Of a stretch of 64,000 nucleotides of DNA, positions 1-8,464 are shown one piece after another. A program made the position numbers and the translations under genes. The notes beneath the pieces were generated by a model. It did no database searches and was not told the origin of the DNA. It saw nothing but the letters and a program-made list of their open reading frames with translations. The first letter of the stretch is position 1. Each line of letters begins with the position of its first letter. The stretch is from Mesorhizobium australicum (lineage in GTDB: Bacteria > Pseudomonadota > Alphaproteobacteria > Rhizobiales > Rhizobiaceae). Location of the stretch: the NCBI RefSeq assembly GCF_900177325.1, contig NZ_FXBL01000004.1, positions 3,286,001 through 3,350,000 on the forward strand, in the 5' to 3' direction.

Positions 1-243
1 CATATCACCGGCGGGCATCTGGTGTCCGACGACGAGCCGGGAAAGCGCTCCTTCCAGCCCATGAACATCAACTTTGGCCTTTTCCCGCCGCTCGCCGCCG
101 GGACGAAGCTCAAGCCTGACGATTTCGAAGGCCGCTTCCGCGGCAAGGACAAGACGATCGCGAAGAAGAAAGCGATCACGGCCCGAGCGCTGGCGGACTG
201 CCGGACGTGGTTAGAAATGACCCCCGGCGCGAAGGCGGCATGA
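1..243 (+). CDS. trmFO: TrmFO C-terminal end (partial): folate-dependent tRNA U54 methyltransferase
   Basis: Only the last 80 codons are present; the gene enters from the left edge in frame 1 and stops with TGA. The visible segment contains HITGGH and the stretch GKRSFQPMNINFGLFPPL, typical of the C-terminal FAD-binding part of TrmFO (formerly Gid). This enzyme uses methylenetetrahydrofolate and FADH2 to make 5-methyluridine at position 54 of tRNA. The catalytic cysteine and Rossmann motif lie outside the window, so activity cannot be judged. An unknown gene starts six bases downstream, which suggests co-transcription. Confidence 0.9.
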   Translation, partial: HITGGHLVSDDEPGKRSFQPMNINFGLFPPLAAGTKLKPDDFEGRFRGKDKTIAKKKAITARALADCRTWLEMTPGAKAA

Positions 244-249
244 ACAGCG

Positions 250-774
250 ATGGCGGGGGATGTTCCACAGCTTCTGCCGCCCGGCCTGCCAGAATCCGAA
301 ACGCCGTTTTGGGGTGACTATGACGTATGCTGGAGCGTCTACATTCGATGTTCCAACAGGCGAAAATTGCGCGAGGTCCACATACTGGCGCTGGACAGAG
401 CTATCAAGGAACCGCATGGGCCACGAAAGTGGACCTATGAGCGTGAGGAGCCTATCGAGCCGGCGGAGCGCAATCCGAACGAGCACCGGATCGTTGCTCT
501 CGAGAAGATCAGCGGCCCCTATCGGGATAGCCTCCTATCGGACCTGATGCGGCGACTCTATAATCTGGCGCCCAATTGGAACATCACGGCGCGCCTCGAT
601 GAGGACGATCCCCGCGGGATCTATGTGATGGCCCGCCATGTAAAGCAGGATCCGGGCAACAAAACTCCTGCGGTCGTCGACGTTCTTGTGGAACTTGAGC
701 CCGATTGGTCCTCCATCGATCCGTCAGTTGGCCGCTATCTTGGCAGCGGTCAACCAATCAGGATCGCGAAGTAA
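250..774 (+). CDS. Hypothetical protein, 174 aa
   Basis: I do not recognise this protein. It is soluble-looking and charged, with no signal peptide, membrane segment or cysteine-rich motif. It is rich in acidic, proline and tryptophan residues (for example WKGDYD-like WGDYDVCWSVY near residue 21, and LEPDWSSIDPS near the C-terminus). It starts at ATG six bases after the trmFO stop and ends 33 bases before the crotonase gene, so it may be co-transcribed with both. Base composition is slightly less GC-rich than its neighbours. The overlapping +2 frame reading is rejected because it is arginine/serine-rich shadow sequence. The reading frame is probably real, but no function is proposed. Confidence 0.6.
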   Translation: MAGDVPQLLPPGLPESETPFWGDYDVCWSVYIRCSNRRKLREVHILALDRAIKEPHGPRKWTYEREEPIEPAERNPNEHRIVALEKISGPYRDSLLSDLMRRLYNLAPNWNITARLDEDDPRGIYVMARHVKQDPGNKTPAVVDVLVELEPDWSSIDPSVGRYLGSGQPIRIAK

Positions 775-807
775 ACCGCAACAAGCTGATCCTCCAAGGA
801 GCTCTCT

Positions 808-1638
808 ATGCCGAATCTGACCAGCACCTTCTTCCGCGTCGAGCGCGACGGGCCGGTCGCAATCCTCTCCATGAACCGACCGGACAAGGCCAACGGTATG
901 ACGCCGGACTTCTGGACTGACCTGCCGCGGCTGATGACTGAGCTCGACCGCGACGAGACAGTCCGCGTCGCGATCCTGCGTGGCGAAGGCAAACATTTCA
1001 GCGGAGGCATGGACCTCGCCGCGTTCGCGGAGATCGCCGCGCTGCTCCAGAAAGAGCCCGGGCGTGCTGCCTATGCGCTGCGCGACATGATCCTGCGGCT
1101 GCAGGGCGCCTTCACCGCCATCGAGCGCGCCCGCTTCCCGGTCATCGCCGAGATCCACGGCGCCTGCATCGGCGGCGGCATCGACATGATCACAGCCTGC
1201 GACCTGCGCATCGCGTCGGAGGAGGCATACTTCTCGATCGAAGAGATCCATATCGGCATGGCAGCCGATGTCGGCACGCTGCAGCGCTTGCCAAAGCTGA
1301 TTTCACCGTCGATCGCCGCCGAGCTTGCCTATACCGGCCGGCGCTTCCTGGCCGACGAGGCGAAGGCGATCGGGCTGCTGTCCAGCGTCCTTCCCGACCG
1401 CGAGGCGCTCCAGTCGGCCTCCCGCGAGATCGCGCGCGACATCGCCGAAAAATCACCGCTCGCGATCGCCGGCATCAAGCGCAACCTCGCTTACGCCCGC
1501 GACCATTCGGTTGCCGACGGGCTCGACTATATCGCGACCTGGAACGCCGGCATGCTGCGGCCGGCCGACCTGATGTCGGCGGTGCAGGCGAAGATGGCGA
1601 AGACAAAGGCGACGTTCGCGGACCTGTTGAAGGCCTAG
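808..1638 (+). CDS. Enoyl-CoA hydratase/isomerase family, dienoyl-CoA isomerase-like
   Basis: This is a 276-residue crotonase-fold protein with a strong AAGGAG ribosome site ahead of ATG. The oxyanion-hole motifs are visible: GKHFSGGMDL near residues 62-71 and GACIGGGIDMITACD near 113-127. The stretch EEIHIGMAADVGTLQRLPKL is much closer to delta3,5-delta2,4-dienoyl-CoA isomerase (ECH1) than to plain enoyl-CoA hydratase. The Asp of GGGID, a Glu in IEEI and the Asp of MAAD match the three acidic catalytic residues known for ECH1. It would act in beta-oxidation of fatty acids with odd-position double bonds. It converges on the downstream hydroxylase gene with four bases between stops. Family assignment is firm; the exact reaction is inferred. 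Confidence 0.85.
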   Translation: MPNLTSTFFRVERDGPVAILSMNRPDKANGMTPDFWTDLPRLMTELDRDETVRVAILRGEGKHFSGGMDLAAFAEIAALLQKEPGRAAYALRDMILRLQGAFTAIERARFPVIAEIHGACIGGGIDMITACDLRIASEEAYFSIEEIHIGMAADVGTLQRLPKLISPSIAAELAYTGRRFLADEAKAIGLLSSVLPDREALQSASREIARDIAEKSPLAIAGIKRNLAYARDHSVADGLDYIATWNAGMLRPADLMSAVQAKMAKTKATFADLLKA

Positions 1639-1642
1639 GTCA

Positions 1643-2602
1643 TCACTCCGCCGGCTTGAGCCCCTGCTCCGCCGCGCCGGGCAGCCCCGGTTTGCCGGCT
1701 TCCGAAGGGTTTCTCCGCACATAGTCGGCCTTCAGGCTTTCCGAGGTCTCGCGCGAGCCGTCGTGGCTCCAGCCGGGCGGCATGAACACGTAGCCGAGCC
1801 GCTGTCGCAGCGTCAGTCCCGGCGCGAAGGCGTCCTTGAACAGGCCGACATATTCGTGGAACGCGACCTTCACAGGATTGAAGGTCCCGATGTTCTTGAC
1901 GATGCCGTAGCGCGGCCGGTCCTCCTCCAGTTCCTCGACGAAAGTGCCGAACATCCGGTCCCAGATGATCAGCGTGCCGGCGTAGTTCGCGTCCAGGTAA
2001 CGCGGATTCGTCGCGTGATGGACGCGGTGATGCGACGGCGTGTTAAACACCGCCTCGAACCAGCGCGGTAGCTTGCCGATCGTCTCGGTATGGATCCAGA
2101 ACTGCCAGACGAGATTGAAGCCGAACACGAAGGCGATGACCGCCGGATGGAAGCCGAGCAGCACCAGCGGCGCCTGCAGCACGAACATGCCGGTGAACAG
2201 GCCCGTCCAGCTCTGACGGAGCGCCGTCGAGAGATTGTAGTGCTGGCTCGAATGGTGGTTGACGTGCTCGGCCCAGACCCAGCGCACCCGGTGCGCGATG
2301 CGATGGTACCAGTAGTAGCGCAGGTCATCGAGCAGAAAGGCCACGACAAAAACCCACGCCGACAGGCCGAGGTCGAAGAGGCGGTATTGCCACAGCCAGG
2401 CGAGCGCGCTGAACGAAACGAAACCGAGCAGCAATCCGGCGACAACGTTCCCGGTGCCCATCAGGAGGCTCGTCAGCGCGTCGCGGGTCTCGAATTCGCC
2501 CTTGGCGCGGCCGGTGCGCACGAGCCAGAGTTCGAGCAGGATCGCGACGACGAAGAAGGGAATCGCGATCTCGGTCACGTTGGGAAAGGAATATTGTTCC
2601 AT
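1643..2602 (-). CDS. Sterol desaturase / fatty acid hydroxylase superfamily membrane protein
   Basis: This is a 319-residue integral membrane di-iron enzyme. The histidine clusters of the superfamily are present in order: HRIAH, then HVNHHSSQH, then HRVHH before ATNPRYLDANYAG, with hydrophobic segments between them. Members hydroxylate or desaturate sterols, carotenoids, fatty acids or ether lipids; the substrate here cannot be read. The ATG start is chosen because its A is shared with the TGA stop of the upstream small gene (TGATG), a translational-coupling arrangement. A longer open frame extends to 2851 but would overlap that gene and is arginine-rich shadow sequence. Confidence 0.85.
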   Translation of the reverse strand: MEQYSFPNVTEIAIPFFVVAILLELWLVRTGRAKGEFETRDALTSLLMGTGNVVAGLLLGFVSFSALAWLWQYRLFDLGLSAWVFVVAFLLDDLRYYWYHRIAHRVRWVWAEHVNHHSSQHYNLSTALRQSWTGLFTGMFVLQAPLVLLGFHPAVIAFVFGFNLVWQFWIHTETIGKLPRWFEAVFNTPSHHRVHHATNPRYLDANYAGTLIIWDRMFGTFVEELEEDRPRYGIVKNIGTFNPVKVAFHEYVGLFKDAFAPGLTLRQRLGYVFMPPGWSHDGSRETSESLKADYVRRNPSEAGKPGLPGAAEQGLKPAE

Positions 2603-3030
2603 CAGGCGGCCCTCCTGTCGACGGTGCGGCGTGTCAGCGCTGCAGCGACCCGGTCCGCAACCTCGGCGCTCTCGAATTCGAACACCGCACCCGGAAAGGT
2701 GAAGTCGGAAAAGCGCACCAGAAGCGAGGCTTCGCCGCTCCGCCGCAGCGACGCCACGTCTTCCGGCGCGACCAGACGAGTCAGGAACTTTGCGCCCATC
2801 GCGTGGACCAGCCCGATGCGGCCGTCCGCGGTTTCGAGGAATGCAGAGCATCGATCCGTGGTCAGATGGACGGCGCGGACCTCGACATTCGGATAGTCGA
2901 GCGCGAACCGCGCACGCGCGGCGTCTGCGCTCACGAGCGAGGCCTTTCTGCTGCCGCCGGTCAGATGGATCAGCGTCACGATCAGGCCGACGCCGACCAC
3001 CACCAAGGCGGCGAGGACGGGCAAACTCAT
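2602..3030 (-). CDS. Small membrane-anchored hypothetical protein, 142 aa
   Basis: The N-terminus is one strong hydrophobic segment (MSLPVLAALVVVGVGLIVTL), followed by a soluble domain of about 115 residues with alternating beta-strand-like segments. I do not recognise the domain. ATG at 3030 is preferred over TTG at 3033 because GGAGGAGC lies five bases upstream of it. The stop overlaps the start of the hydroxylase gene by one base, so the two are probably co-translated and may work on the same membrane substrate. That functional link is inference from spacing only. Confidence 0.7.
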   Translation of the reverse strand: MSLPVLAALVVVGVGLIVTLIHLTGGSRKASLVSADAARARFALDYPNVEVRAVHLTTDRCSAFLETADGRIGLVHAMGAKFLTRLVAPEDVASLRRSGEASLLVRFSDFTFPGAVFEFESAEVADRVAAALTRRTVDRRAA

Positions 3031-3106
3031 CAAGCTCCTCCGGCGCGGCGGGTCTCGTTCCGCGTCTTCAACGAAGCATAGCAGCCTTGACGTTTACGTC
3101 AAAGTA

Positions 3107-3940
3107 TCACCAGCCGCGTGAGGCGCGGCGGAACAGCAGCCAGTGACGGCGCAGCGCCGAAATATCGGGCGACGGCTCCTGGTAGCCGGAGGACGGATCG
3201 ATCCTGCCGAGACGCGCGGGCAAAGTCGCCATCGGTAGGAAGGCGGGACGCAGCGAGGTCGGCAAGGCTGAGACCCCGGCTTCGAACGCGCGCAAGTGCT
3301 CGCTGGCGAGCGAAACCATCGCGCTCGCGGCCGCCGTCATGGCGGCGGCGTTTTCTCCGGCGACGAAAGCGTCGCGATCGAGCCCCGCGGCGGCGAGAAT
3401 ATCGAGCGGCACGAAGCACTGCCCTCGGGAGCGGTGATACGGCATCAGCCGGATCAGCCGTACAATGCCGGCCGCACATCCCGCGTGACCCGACGCCTCG
3501 CCCGCATTCGCCGCCGCTGCGGGATCGAGCACCAGCGCGGCGAGCTGGAAAATCGCCGACACGGTCTCCCCGCAATAGCCTTCGAGATCCGTCCGGCTGG
3601 GCATCGGGTCGTCGTAGAGGTCGAACACGCGCGCTTCGAGATAGTCGAGGAAGGTCTGCCTGGGCAGCCGATGGTCGGCAATTGCCTTGAGAAGGGCGAT
3701 TGCGATCGGATGTCCGCCCCCCGGTTCGTCCGCGGAGATCACGTCGCGCCACCATTGCAACCTGATCTCGCCGGGCATCGGATCCGAGATCAGGTCCCGC
3801 ACCCTCGCGACTTCCGCATCGAACGCATAGAGTGCGAGCAGTGCGTCACGCCTGTCCTCCGGCGCGTAAAGCACGCTGAGATACCGGTCCTGGTCGGCCT
3901 TGCGCACCAGGTCGGCAAGATATGGATCGAGAGATGGCAT
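3107..3940 (-). CDS. Squalene/phytoene synthase-fold protein, NDUFAF6-like (probable complex I assembly factor)
   Basis: This 277-residue protein has the squalene/phytoene synthase fold, but the aspartate-rich motifs that bind prenyl diphosphates are not intact. The first reads FDAEVARVRDLI and the second region reads GIVRLIRLMPYHRSRGQCFV, with no DxxxD. Those stretches, RLQWWRDVI and the downstream FVPLDIL, resemble human NDUFAF6 (C8orf38), a complex I assembly factor, more than a prenyl synthase. The ATG follows directly after the stop of the NDUFAF3-like gene with no gap, so the two are co-translated and lie in one unit with secDF. A pigment or hopanoid synthase role is unlikely because no such pathway genes are nearby. 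Confidence 0.8.
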   Translation of the reverse strand: MPSLDPYLADLVRKADQDRYLSVLYAPEDRRDALLALYAFDAEVARVRDLISDPMPGEIRLQWWRDVISADEPGGGHPIAIALLKAIADHRLPRQTFLDYLEARVFDLYDDPMPSRTDLEGYCGETVSAIFQLAALVLDPAAAANAGEASGHAGCAAGIVRLIRLMPYHRSRGQCFVPLDILAAAGLDRDAFVAGENAAAMTAAASAMVSLASEHLRAFEAGVSALPTSLRPAFLPMATLPARLGRIDPSSGYQEPSPDISALRRHWLLFRRASRGW

Positions 3941-4345
3941 TCACTCGACCGCAATCAGCGCGGCGGCAACCGCGCGCCCATCTGCGAGCAGCACGTTGAA
4001 TGTGCGCAGCGCCGCACCCGTCGACATCGGGTCGGAAGAGATGCCGGCGGCCCGTAGGGCTTCCCTCACCGGCTTGGGGATAGGCCGCAGGTCGCGTCCC
4101 ATACCTACGAGCAGAATCTCGATGTCATCGCTTTCCGCGAACACCTTCGCCAGGTCGTCGATGTCGATCGCCGCGGGATCCTTCGGCTCCCAGCCATAGA
4201 TGCCGGACGGCAGGCACAGGATCGAGCCGCGATGCGACATGTCCGCGAAGCGGAATCCGCCATTGCCGTAGGCATCGATCGGCGCGCGCCCGGGAAAGTG
4301 CGCCTGGCGGATCACGATACCCGGGCCTGTGGGGGCCTGAGCCAT
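3941..4345 (-). CDS. Mth938-domain protein, NDUFAF3-like
   Basis: This is a 134-residue protein of the Mth938/DUF498 family, the bacterial relatives of the mitochondrial complex I assembly factor NDUFAF3. Typical features are the early IDAYGNGGFRFAD segment, ILCLPSGIYGW, EILLVGMG and the later STGAALRTFNVLLADGR block, where family members carry the conserved Thr-Ala-x-x-Tyr/Phe-Asn pattern. It is probably cytoplasmic. It sits three bases downstream of secDF and abuts the NDUFAF6-like gene. Linkage of this family to sec genes in alphaproteobacteria is known; a role in respiratory complex I biogenesis is inferred from the homologues. Confidence 0.85.
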   Translation of the reverse strand: MAQAPTGPGIVIRQAHFPGRAPIDAYGNGGFRFADMSHRGSILCLPSGIYGWEPKDPAAIDIDDLAKVFAESDDIEILLVGMGRDLRPIPKPVREALRAAGISSDPMSTGAALRTFNVLLADGRAVAAALIAVE

Positions 4346-4348
4346 GGC

Positions 4349-6910
4349 TCAGGCCTTGGCCGGGGTCGCCTTGGCGCCTTCCTTCGGCGCGCCCGGCTCG
4401 TCGCGGTCGAACATGCCCGGGCGGAGCTTGAACAGGATAAGCAGCGGGCTGGCGATGAAGATCGACGAATATGTGCCGAAGGCGATGCCGAAGATCATGG
4501 CCAGCGTGAACGATCGGATGACCTCGCCCCCGAATAGGTAGAGTGCCAGGAGTGCGATCAGCGTGGTCAAGCTGGTCAGAAACGTGCGCGACAGCGTCTG
4601 GTTCATCGACAGGTCGAGCAGTTGGTCGAGCGGCATCTTCTTGTAGCGTCTCAGATTTTCCCGGACGCGATCATAGACGACCACTGTGTCGTTGACCGAA
4701 TAGCCGACAACGGTGAGTACGGCCGCGATGCTCGACAAATTGAACTCGAGACCTAATAGGACGTAGAGCCCGATCACCATGATGACATCGTGCAGCGTCG
4801 AGATTACCGCTCCAACGCCGAACTGCCATTCGAAGCGGAACCAGATATAGACGAGCATCGCGATCAGGGCGAGGACAACGGCAATCGTGCCCGCCCGCGC
4901 CAGTTCAGACGACACGGTGGGCCCGACCGACTCTACGCGCCTAAACTCATAATCGTTCGCCAGCTCCCCCTGAACTTTGGCGACGACACTCTGCTCGGCA
5001 TTGTCACCCAGATTCTGGCCGCCGACGCGAACCAGATAATCGCCAATCGCTCCGATCTGCTGCACCTGCACATCGCCGAGGTTTAGATCGGACAAGCGAG
5101 ATCTAATGTCGCCGGCGTCGCCGGACCCGCTTTTGGCACGGACTTCAATACTGGTGCCACCTTGGAAGTCGATGCCGTAATTCATCGACTTTGTCATGAA
5201 CAGCGTGACGGATGCGATCGACAGGAAGATCGACAATGCGAACGTGTAGCGCCGCCATGACATGAACGGAATCTTGGTATTGTCAGGAACGATGTTGACG
5301 AACCCGCGCGGCAGTTCGGTCGGCCGCTGACGGCGCAGCCAGAACGCAATCATCCAGCGCGTCAGGGTGAAGGCCGTAAACACGGTCGTGGCAATGCCTA
5401 TGGCAAGCGTCACCGCGAAGCCGCGCACCGGGCCAGAGCCCATGTAGAACAGGATCATGGCCGCGATCAGCGTGGTCAGGTTGGCGTCAACGATCGTCGC
5501 GAGCGCGCGCGCGAACCCCGCGTCCAGAGACTGCACGATCGATCGCCCCGCGCGCCGCTCTTCCTTGACGCGTTCATAGATGAGAACGTTGGAATCGACC
5601 GCCATGCCCATGGTCAGAACGATACCGGCGATGCCGGGAAGCGTTAGCGTCGCGCCCAGTAGGGATAATGCGGCGACAATCAGGGCAATGTTCGCCGCCA
5701 GTGCAATATTGGCGATGAGGCCGAGCGAACCGTAGGCCAATATCATGAAGCCGAGCACCAGCACGGCCCCGATGATCGACGCGACCTTACCCGCCGAGAT
5801 CGAGTCTGCACCGAGGCTAGGGCCCACCGTGCGCTCCTCGATGATCGTCAGCGTCGCCGGAAGCGCGCCGGCCCTAAGCAGGACGGCAAGGTCGTTCGCG
5901 CCTTCCACGGTGAAATTGCCGGAGATCTGGCCGGTGCCGCCGAGGATCGGCTCACGGATCTGCGGCGCGGAGATGACTTGGTTGTCGAGGATGATCGCAA
6001 ACAGCTTGCCGACATTCTGCTGCGTCGCCTGGCCGAACAGCGTGGCGCCGCGATTGTCGAATCGGAACGAGACGACCGGCTCGCTGGTGCGCTGGTCGAA
6101 CGTAGCCTGCGCATCGACGAGATTCTCGCCGGAGACGATCACGCGGGTCTCGATGAGATAGGCCTCGGGCGGATCGTCGGTCGAATACATGACGACCGAT
6201 CCTGCCGGCGGGCGGCCCTCGATAGCATCCTGCACCGGCATGGTCGAATCGACCATCTGGAACGTCAGCTTCGCGGTCTGGCCGAGGATGTCCTTCAGCC
6301 TGTCGGGATCCTGCAGGCCGGGCACCTGCACGAGGATACGGTCGTCACCCTGGCGCTGGATGAGAGGTTCCGTCGTGCCGAGCTCGTTGACGCGCCGGCC
6401 GACGACCTCGATCGACTGCGACAGCGCGGAGTTCATCCGGTAGTTGATGCCCGCTTCCGTGAGGGTATAGCGCAACAGGCCGGGCTCCGGCTCGTCGAAG
6501 TCGAGTTCGCTGATCGAGCCGCCGGTGAAGAGGCCGGACGCGACCGGCGCCGTCATGTTGGTGAGCGCGTCCTTGGCCTTCTGGACATCGGCCGCGTCGC
6601 GGATCCTCACCTGCACCGAATTGGCGGTGCCCGACAGGCCGGTGTAGCCGATCCGCGCGTCACGCAGCGAGGCACGGATGTCGTTGCGGGCGGTTTCAAG
6701 CCGCTCTTCGATCAGATCCTTGCGATCAAGCTGCAGGAGGATGTGCGAACCGCCCTGCAGGTCGAGGCCGAGCGTCATCTGCCGCTTCGGCATCCAGTCG
6801 GGCAGCGCATCGAGGAACGACTTTGAAAACAGGTTCGGGGCGGCAATCACCACGCCGACGGCCACCGTCAACCAGATGAGGATGGTCTTCCAGCGCGTGA
6901 AATGAAGCAT
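4349..6910 (-). CDS. secDF: Fused protein translocase subunit SecDF
   Basis: At 853 residues this is SecD and SecF in one chain. The SecD half opens with one membrane segment and MTLGLDLQGGSHILLQ, carries the large periplasmic P1 region, and ends with five membrane segments including GMAVDSNVLIYERVKEE (about residues 430-450). The SecF half begins near residue 545, shows MNYGIDFQGGTSIEV, and has the matching VGYSVNDTVVVYDRVRENLR motif. It uses the proton gradient to pull secreted proteins out of the SecYEG channel. The gene lies 37 bases downstream of yajC on the same strand and is followed by the two complex I assembly-factor homologues. The SecDF fusion is common in Rhizobiales. Confidence 0.97.
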   Translation of the reverse strand: MLHFTRWKTILIWLTVAVGVVIAAPNLFSKSFLDALPDWMPKRQMTLGLDLQGGSHILLQLDRKDLIEERLETARNDIRASLRDARIGYTGLSGTANSVQVRIRDAADVQKAKDALTNMTAPVASGLFTGGSISELDFDEPEPGLLRYTLTEAGINYRMNSALSQSIEVVGRRVNELGTTEPLIQRQGDDRILVQVPGLQDPDRLKDILGQTAKLTFQMVDSTMPVQDAIEGRPPAGSVVMYSTDDPPEAYLIETRVIVSGENLVDAQATFDQRTSEPVVSFRFDNRGATLFGQATQQNVGKLFAIILDNQVISAPQIREPILGGTGQISGNFTVEGANDLAVLLRAGALPATLTIIEERTVGPSLGADSISAGKVASIIGAVLVLGFMILAYGSLGLIANIALAANIALIVAALSLLGATLTLPGIAGIVLTMGMAVDSNVLIYERVKEERRAGRSIVQSLDAGFARALATIVDANLTTLIAAMILFYMGSGPVRGFAVTLAIGIATTVFTAFTLTRWMIAFWLRRQRPTELPRGFVNIVPDNTKIPFMSWRRYTFALSIFLSIASVTLFMTKSMNYGIDFQGGTSIEVRAKSGSGDAGDIRSRLSDLNLGDVQVQQIGAIGDYLVRVGGQNLGDNAEQSVVAKVQGELANDYEFRRVESVGPTVSSELARAGTIAVVLALIAMLVYIWFRFEWQFGVGAVISTLHDVIMVIGLYVLLGLEFNLSSIAAVLTVVGYSVNDTVVVYDRVRENLRRYKKMPLDQLLDLSMNQTLSRTFLTSLTTLIALLALYLFGGEVIRSFTLAMIFGIAFGTYSSIFIASPLLILFKLRPGMFDRDEPGAPKEGAKATPAKA

Positions 6911-6947
6911 TTCCGTTCCTCTCGACCGGCCTTCTGCGGGCCGTATC

Positions 6948-7292
6948 TCAGCCCTTGGCGTTCTGGTTGGCGACCGGCTCGCCCTTGGCCCGCACTTCCG
7001 CGATCGTCGCGCGCACGGCCGTGACCTTCACATTGTTGCCGAGGTCGATCTCGACCTCGCCGCGCTCGTCGATCACCTTGGCTACCTTGCCGACCAGTCC
7101 GCCTCCGGTGACGACCTGATCGCCACGACGGATGTTCTTCAGCATCTCCTCACGCTTCTTCAACTGCGCACGCTGCGGACGGATAATCAGGAAATACATG
7201 ATCACGAAGATCAGCACGAACGGCAGGATGCTGATCAGCATCTCGGATCCGCCGGCGACGCCGGTCTGCGCGTATGCAGGGGTGACGAACAT
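6948..7292 (-). CDS. yajC: Preprotein translocase subunit YajC
   Basis: This is a 114-residue single-span membrane protein. The N-terminus MFVTPAYAQTG is followed by the helix LISILPFVLIFVIMYFLIIRPQ and the family signature RPQRAQLKKREEML. The C-terminal part forms a small beta domain (GDQVVTGGGLVGKV). It associates with SecDF and YidC at the Sec translocon. ATG at 7292 is preferred to the in-frame TTG at 7313 because GGGAG lies just upstream and family members begin this way. It is the first gene of the yajC-secDF-NDUFAF3-NDUFAF6 unit. A divergent promoter region of about 190 bases separates it from the DUF815 ATPase. Confidence 0.95.
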   Translation of the reverse strand: MFVTPAYAQTGVAGGSEMLISILPFVLIFVIMYFLIIRPQRAQLKKREEMLKNIRRGDQVVTGGGLVGKVAKVIDERGEVEIDLGNNVKVTAVRATIAEVRAKGEPVANQNAKG

Positions 7293-7479
7293 CAAGAACT
7301 CCCGAAAAGACAAAGGGCCGGTCCGTGCGGGCCAGCCGAGGTGGGCGGAATATAGTCGGTCAAGGCGTCAATGCAACCGCGCGCGGCCGCCGCAGGCGCG
7401 CTTTTCCCGCCCGAATCCGCGTGTTATGCCGCCTGCCCGGCCCGGGATCGTGCCGGCGGATGCAGACATGGGAAGAGAA

Positions 7480-8346
7480 ATGACGCAGGAATCGATCGAA
7501 GCCAAGCTGGACAAGCTCATCCAGGCTGTTGCGCGCCTTGCGCCGCCGACGCCTCCGCAGCCCGAATTCGCCGCGGCCGAGGGTTTCGTATGGGATGCTG
7601 AGCGCGGCTATCCGGCGCCGGTGCCGCGGGTGAGCCGCGTCGACATCGGTCTGATCAAGGGCGTGGACCGGGTGCGCGATATCCTCGTCGACAACACGAT
7701 GCGCTTCGCCTCCGGACTGCCCGCCAACAACGTGCTTCTCTGGGGCGCTCGGGGCATGGGCAAGTCCTCGCTGGTGAAGGCCGCGCACGCGCTCGCCAAC
7801 CGCGAAGGCCCCTCGGCAGGCAGGCTGAAGCTGATCGAGATCCACCGCGAGGACATCTCGACGCTGCCGCGGCTGCTCAACCTCCTCAAGACCGAGCCTT
7901 ACCGCTTCATCCTGTTCTGCGACGACCTGTCCTTCGACAGCGACGACACGTCCTACAAGTCGCTGAAGGCCGCGCTCGACGGCGGCGTCGAGGGGCGGCC
8001 GGAAAACGTCATCTTCTACGCAACGTCCAACCGGCGCCACCTCCTGCCGCGCGACATGATCGAGAACGAGCGCTCGACCGCGATCAACCCGCACGAGGCG
8101 GTCGAGGAGAAGGTTTCCCTGTCCGACCGCTTCGGCCTGTGGCTCGGCTTCCACAAATGCAGCCAGGACGAGTATCTCGCGATGATCGACGGATACGTCG
8201 CGCATTACGGGCTCAAGGTCACACCAGAGACGCTGCGCCACGAGGCGCTCGAGTGGGCGACGACGCGCGGCAGCCGGTCGGGACGCGTCGCCTGGCAGTT
8301 CATCCAGGATCTCGCCGGCAGGCTCGGCCAGCGCATCTCCGAATGA
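7480..8346 (+). CDS. DUF815-family AAA-type ATPase, 288 aa
   Basis: This is a P-loop ATPase of the DUF815 family. It has a short N-terminal helical segment (MTQESIEAKLDKLIQAVARL), then Walker A GARGMGKSS near residue 90, Walker B ILFCDDLSFD near 144-153, and a sensor-like YATSNRRHLLPRDM. It is cytoplasmic. The family is widespread next to sec and peptidoglycan genes but its substrate is unknown. ATG at 7480 is chosen because GGAAG sits four bases before AGAA-ATG; ATG at 7468 is an alternative. It is divergent from yajC and convergent with the nlpD-like gene, with a long hairpin between the two 3' ends. Confidence 0.85.
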   Translation: MTQESIEAKLDKLIQAVARLAPPTPPQPEFAAAEGFVWDAERGYPAPVPRVSRVDIGLIKGVDRVRDILVDNTMRFASGLPANNVLLWGARGMGKSSLVKAAHALANREGPSAGRLKLIEIHREDISTLPRLLNLLKTEPYRFILFCDDLSFDSDDTSYKSLKAALDGGVEGRPENVIFYATSNRRHLLPRDMIENERSTAINPHEAVEEKVSLSDRFGLWLGFHKCSQDEYLAMIDGYVAHYGLKVTPETLRHEALEWATTRGSRSGRVAWQFIQDLAGRLGQRISE

Positions 8347-8350
8347 AAAT

Positions 8351-8407
8351 CCGCCCTGCCTTTGGCGCCGCCCCGAACGTGTCGGAGCGAGATCAAAGGC
8401 AGGGCGG
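8351..8407 (-). terminator. 14-bp inverted repeat between convergent genes, probable terminator
   Basis: CCGCCCTGCCTTTG at 8351-8364 is exactly complementary to CAAAGGCAGGGCGG at 8394-8407, with a 29-base loop. Read on the minus strand it is followed by ATTTTCATTC, a T-rich tail, so it probably ends the transcript of the nlpD-like gene (stop at 8465). No T tail exists on the plus side. Confidence 0.7.
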
Positions 8408-8464
8408 GACCGGAGTTGGCGCGGCGGGCTGGAGGTCCGGACGTCGCGCTAAGGCTCTTCCTGG

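Noticed and set aside
1643..2851. Longer N-terminus for the fatty acid hydroxylase gene
   Set aside because: It would overlap the small membrane protein gene; the extra residues are arginine-rich and the TGATG junction supports the shorter form.
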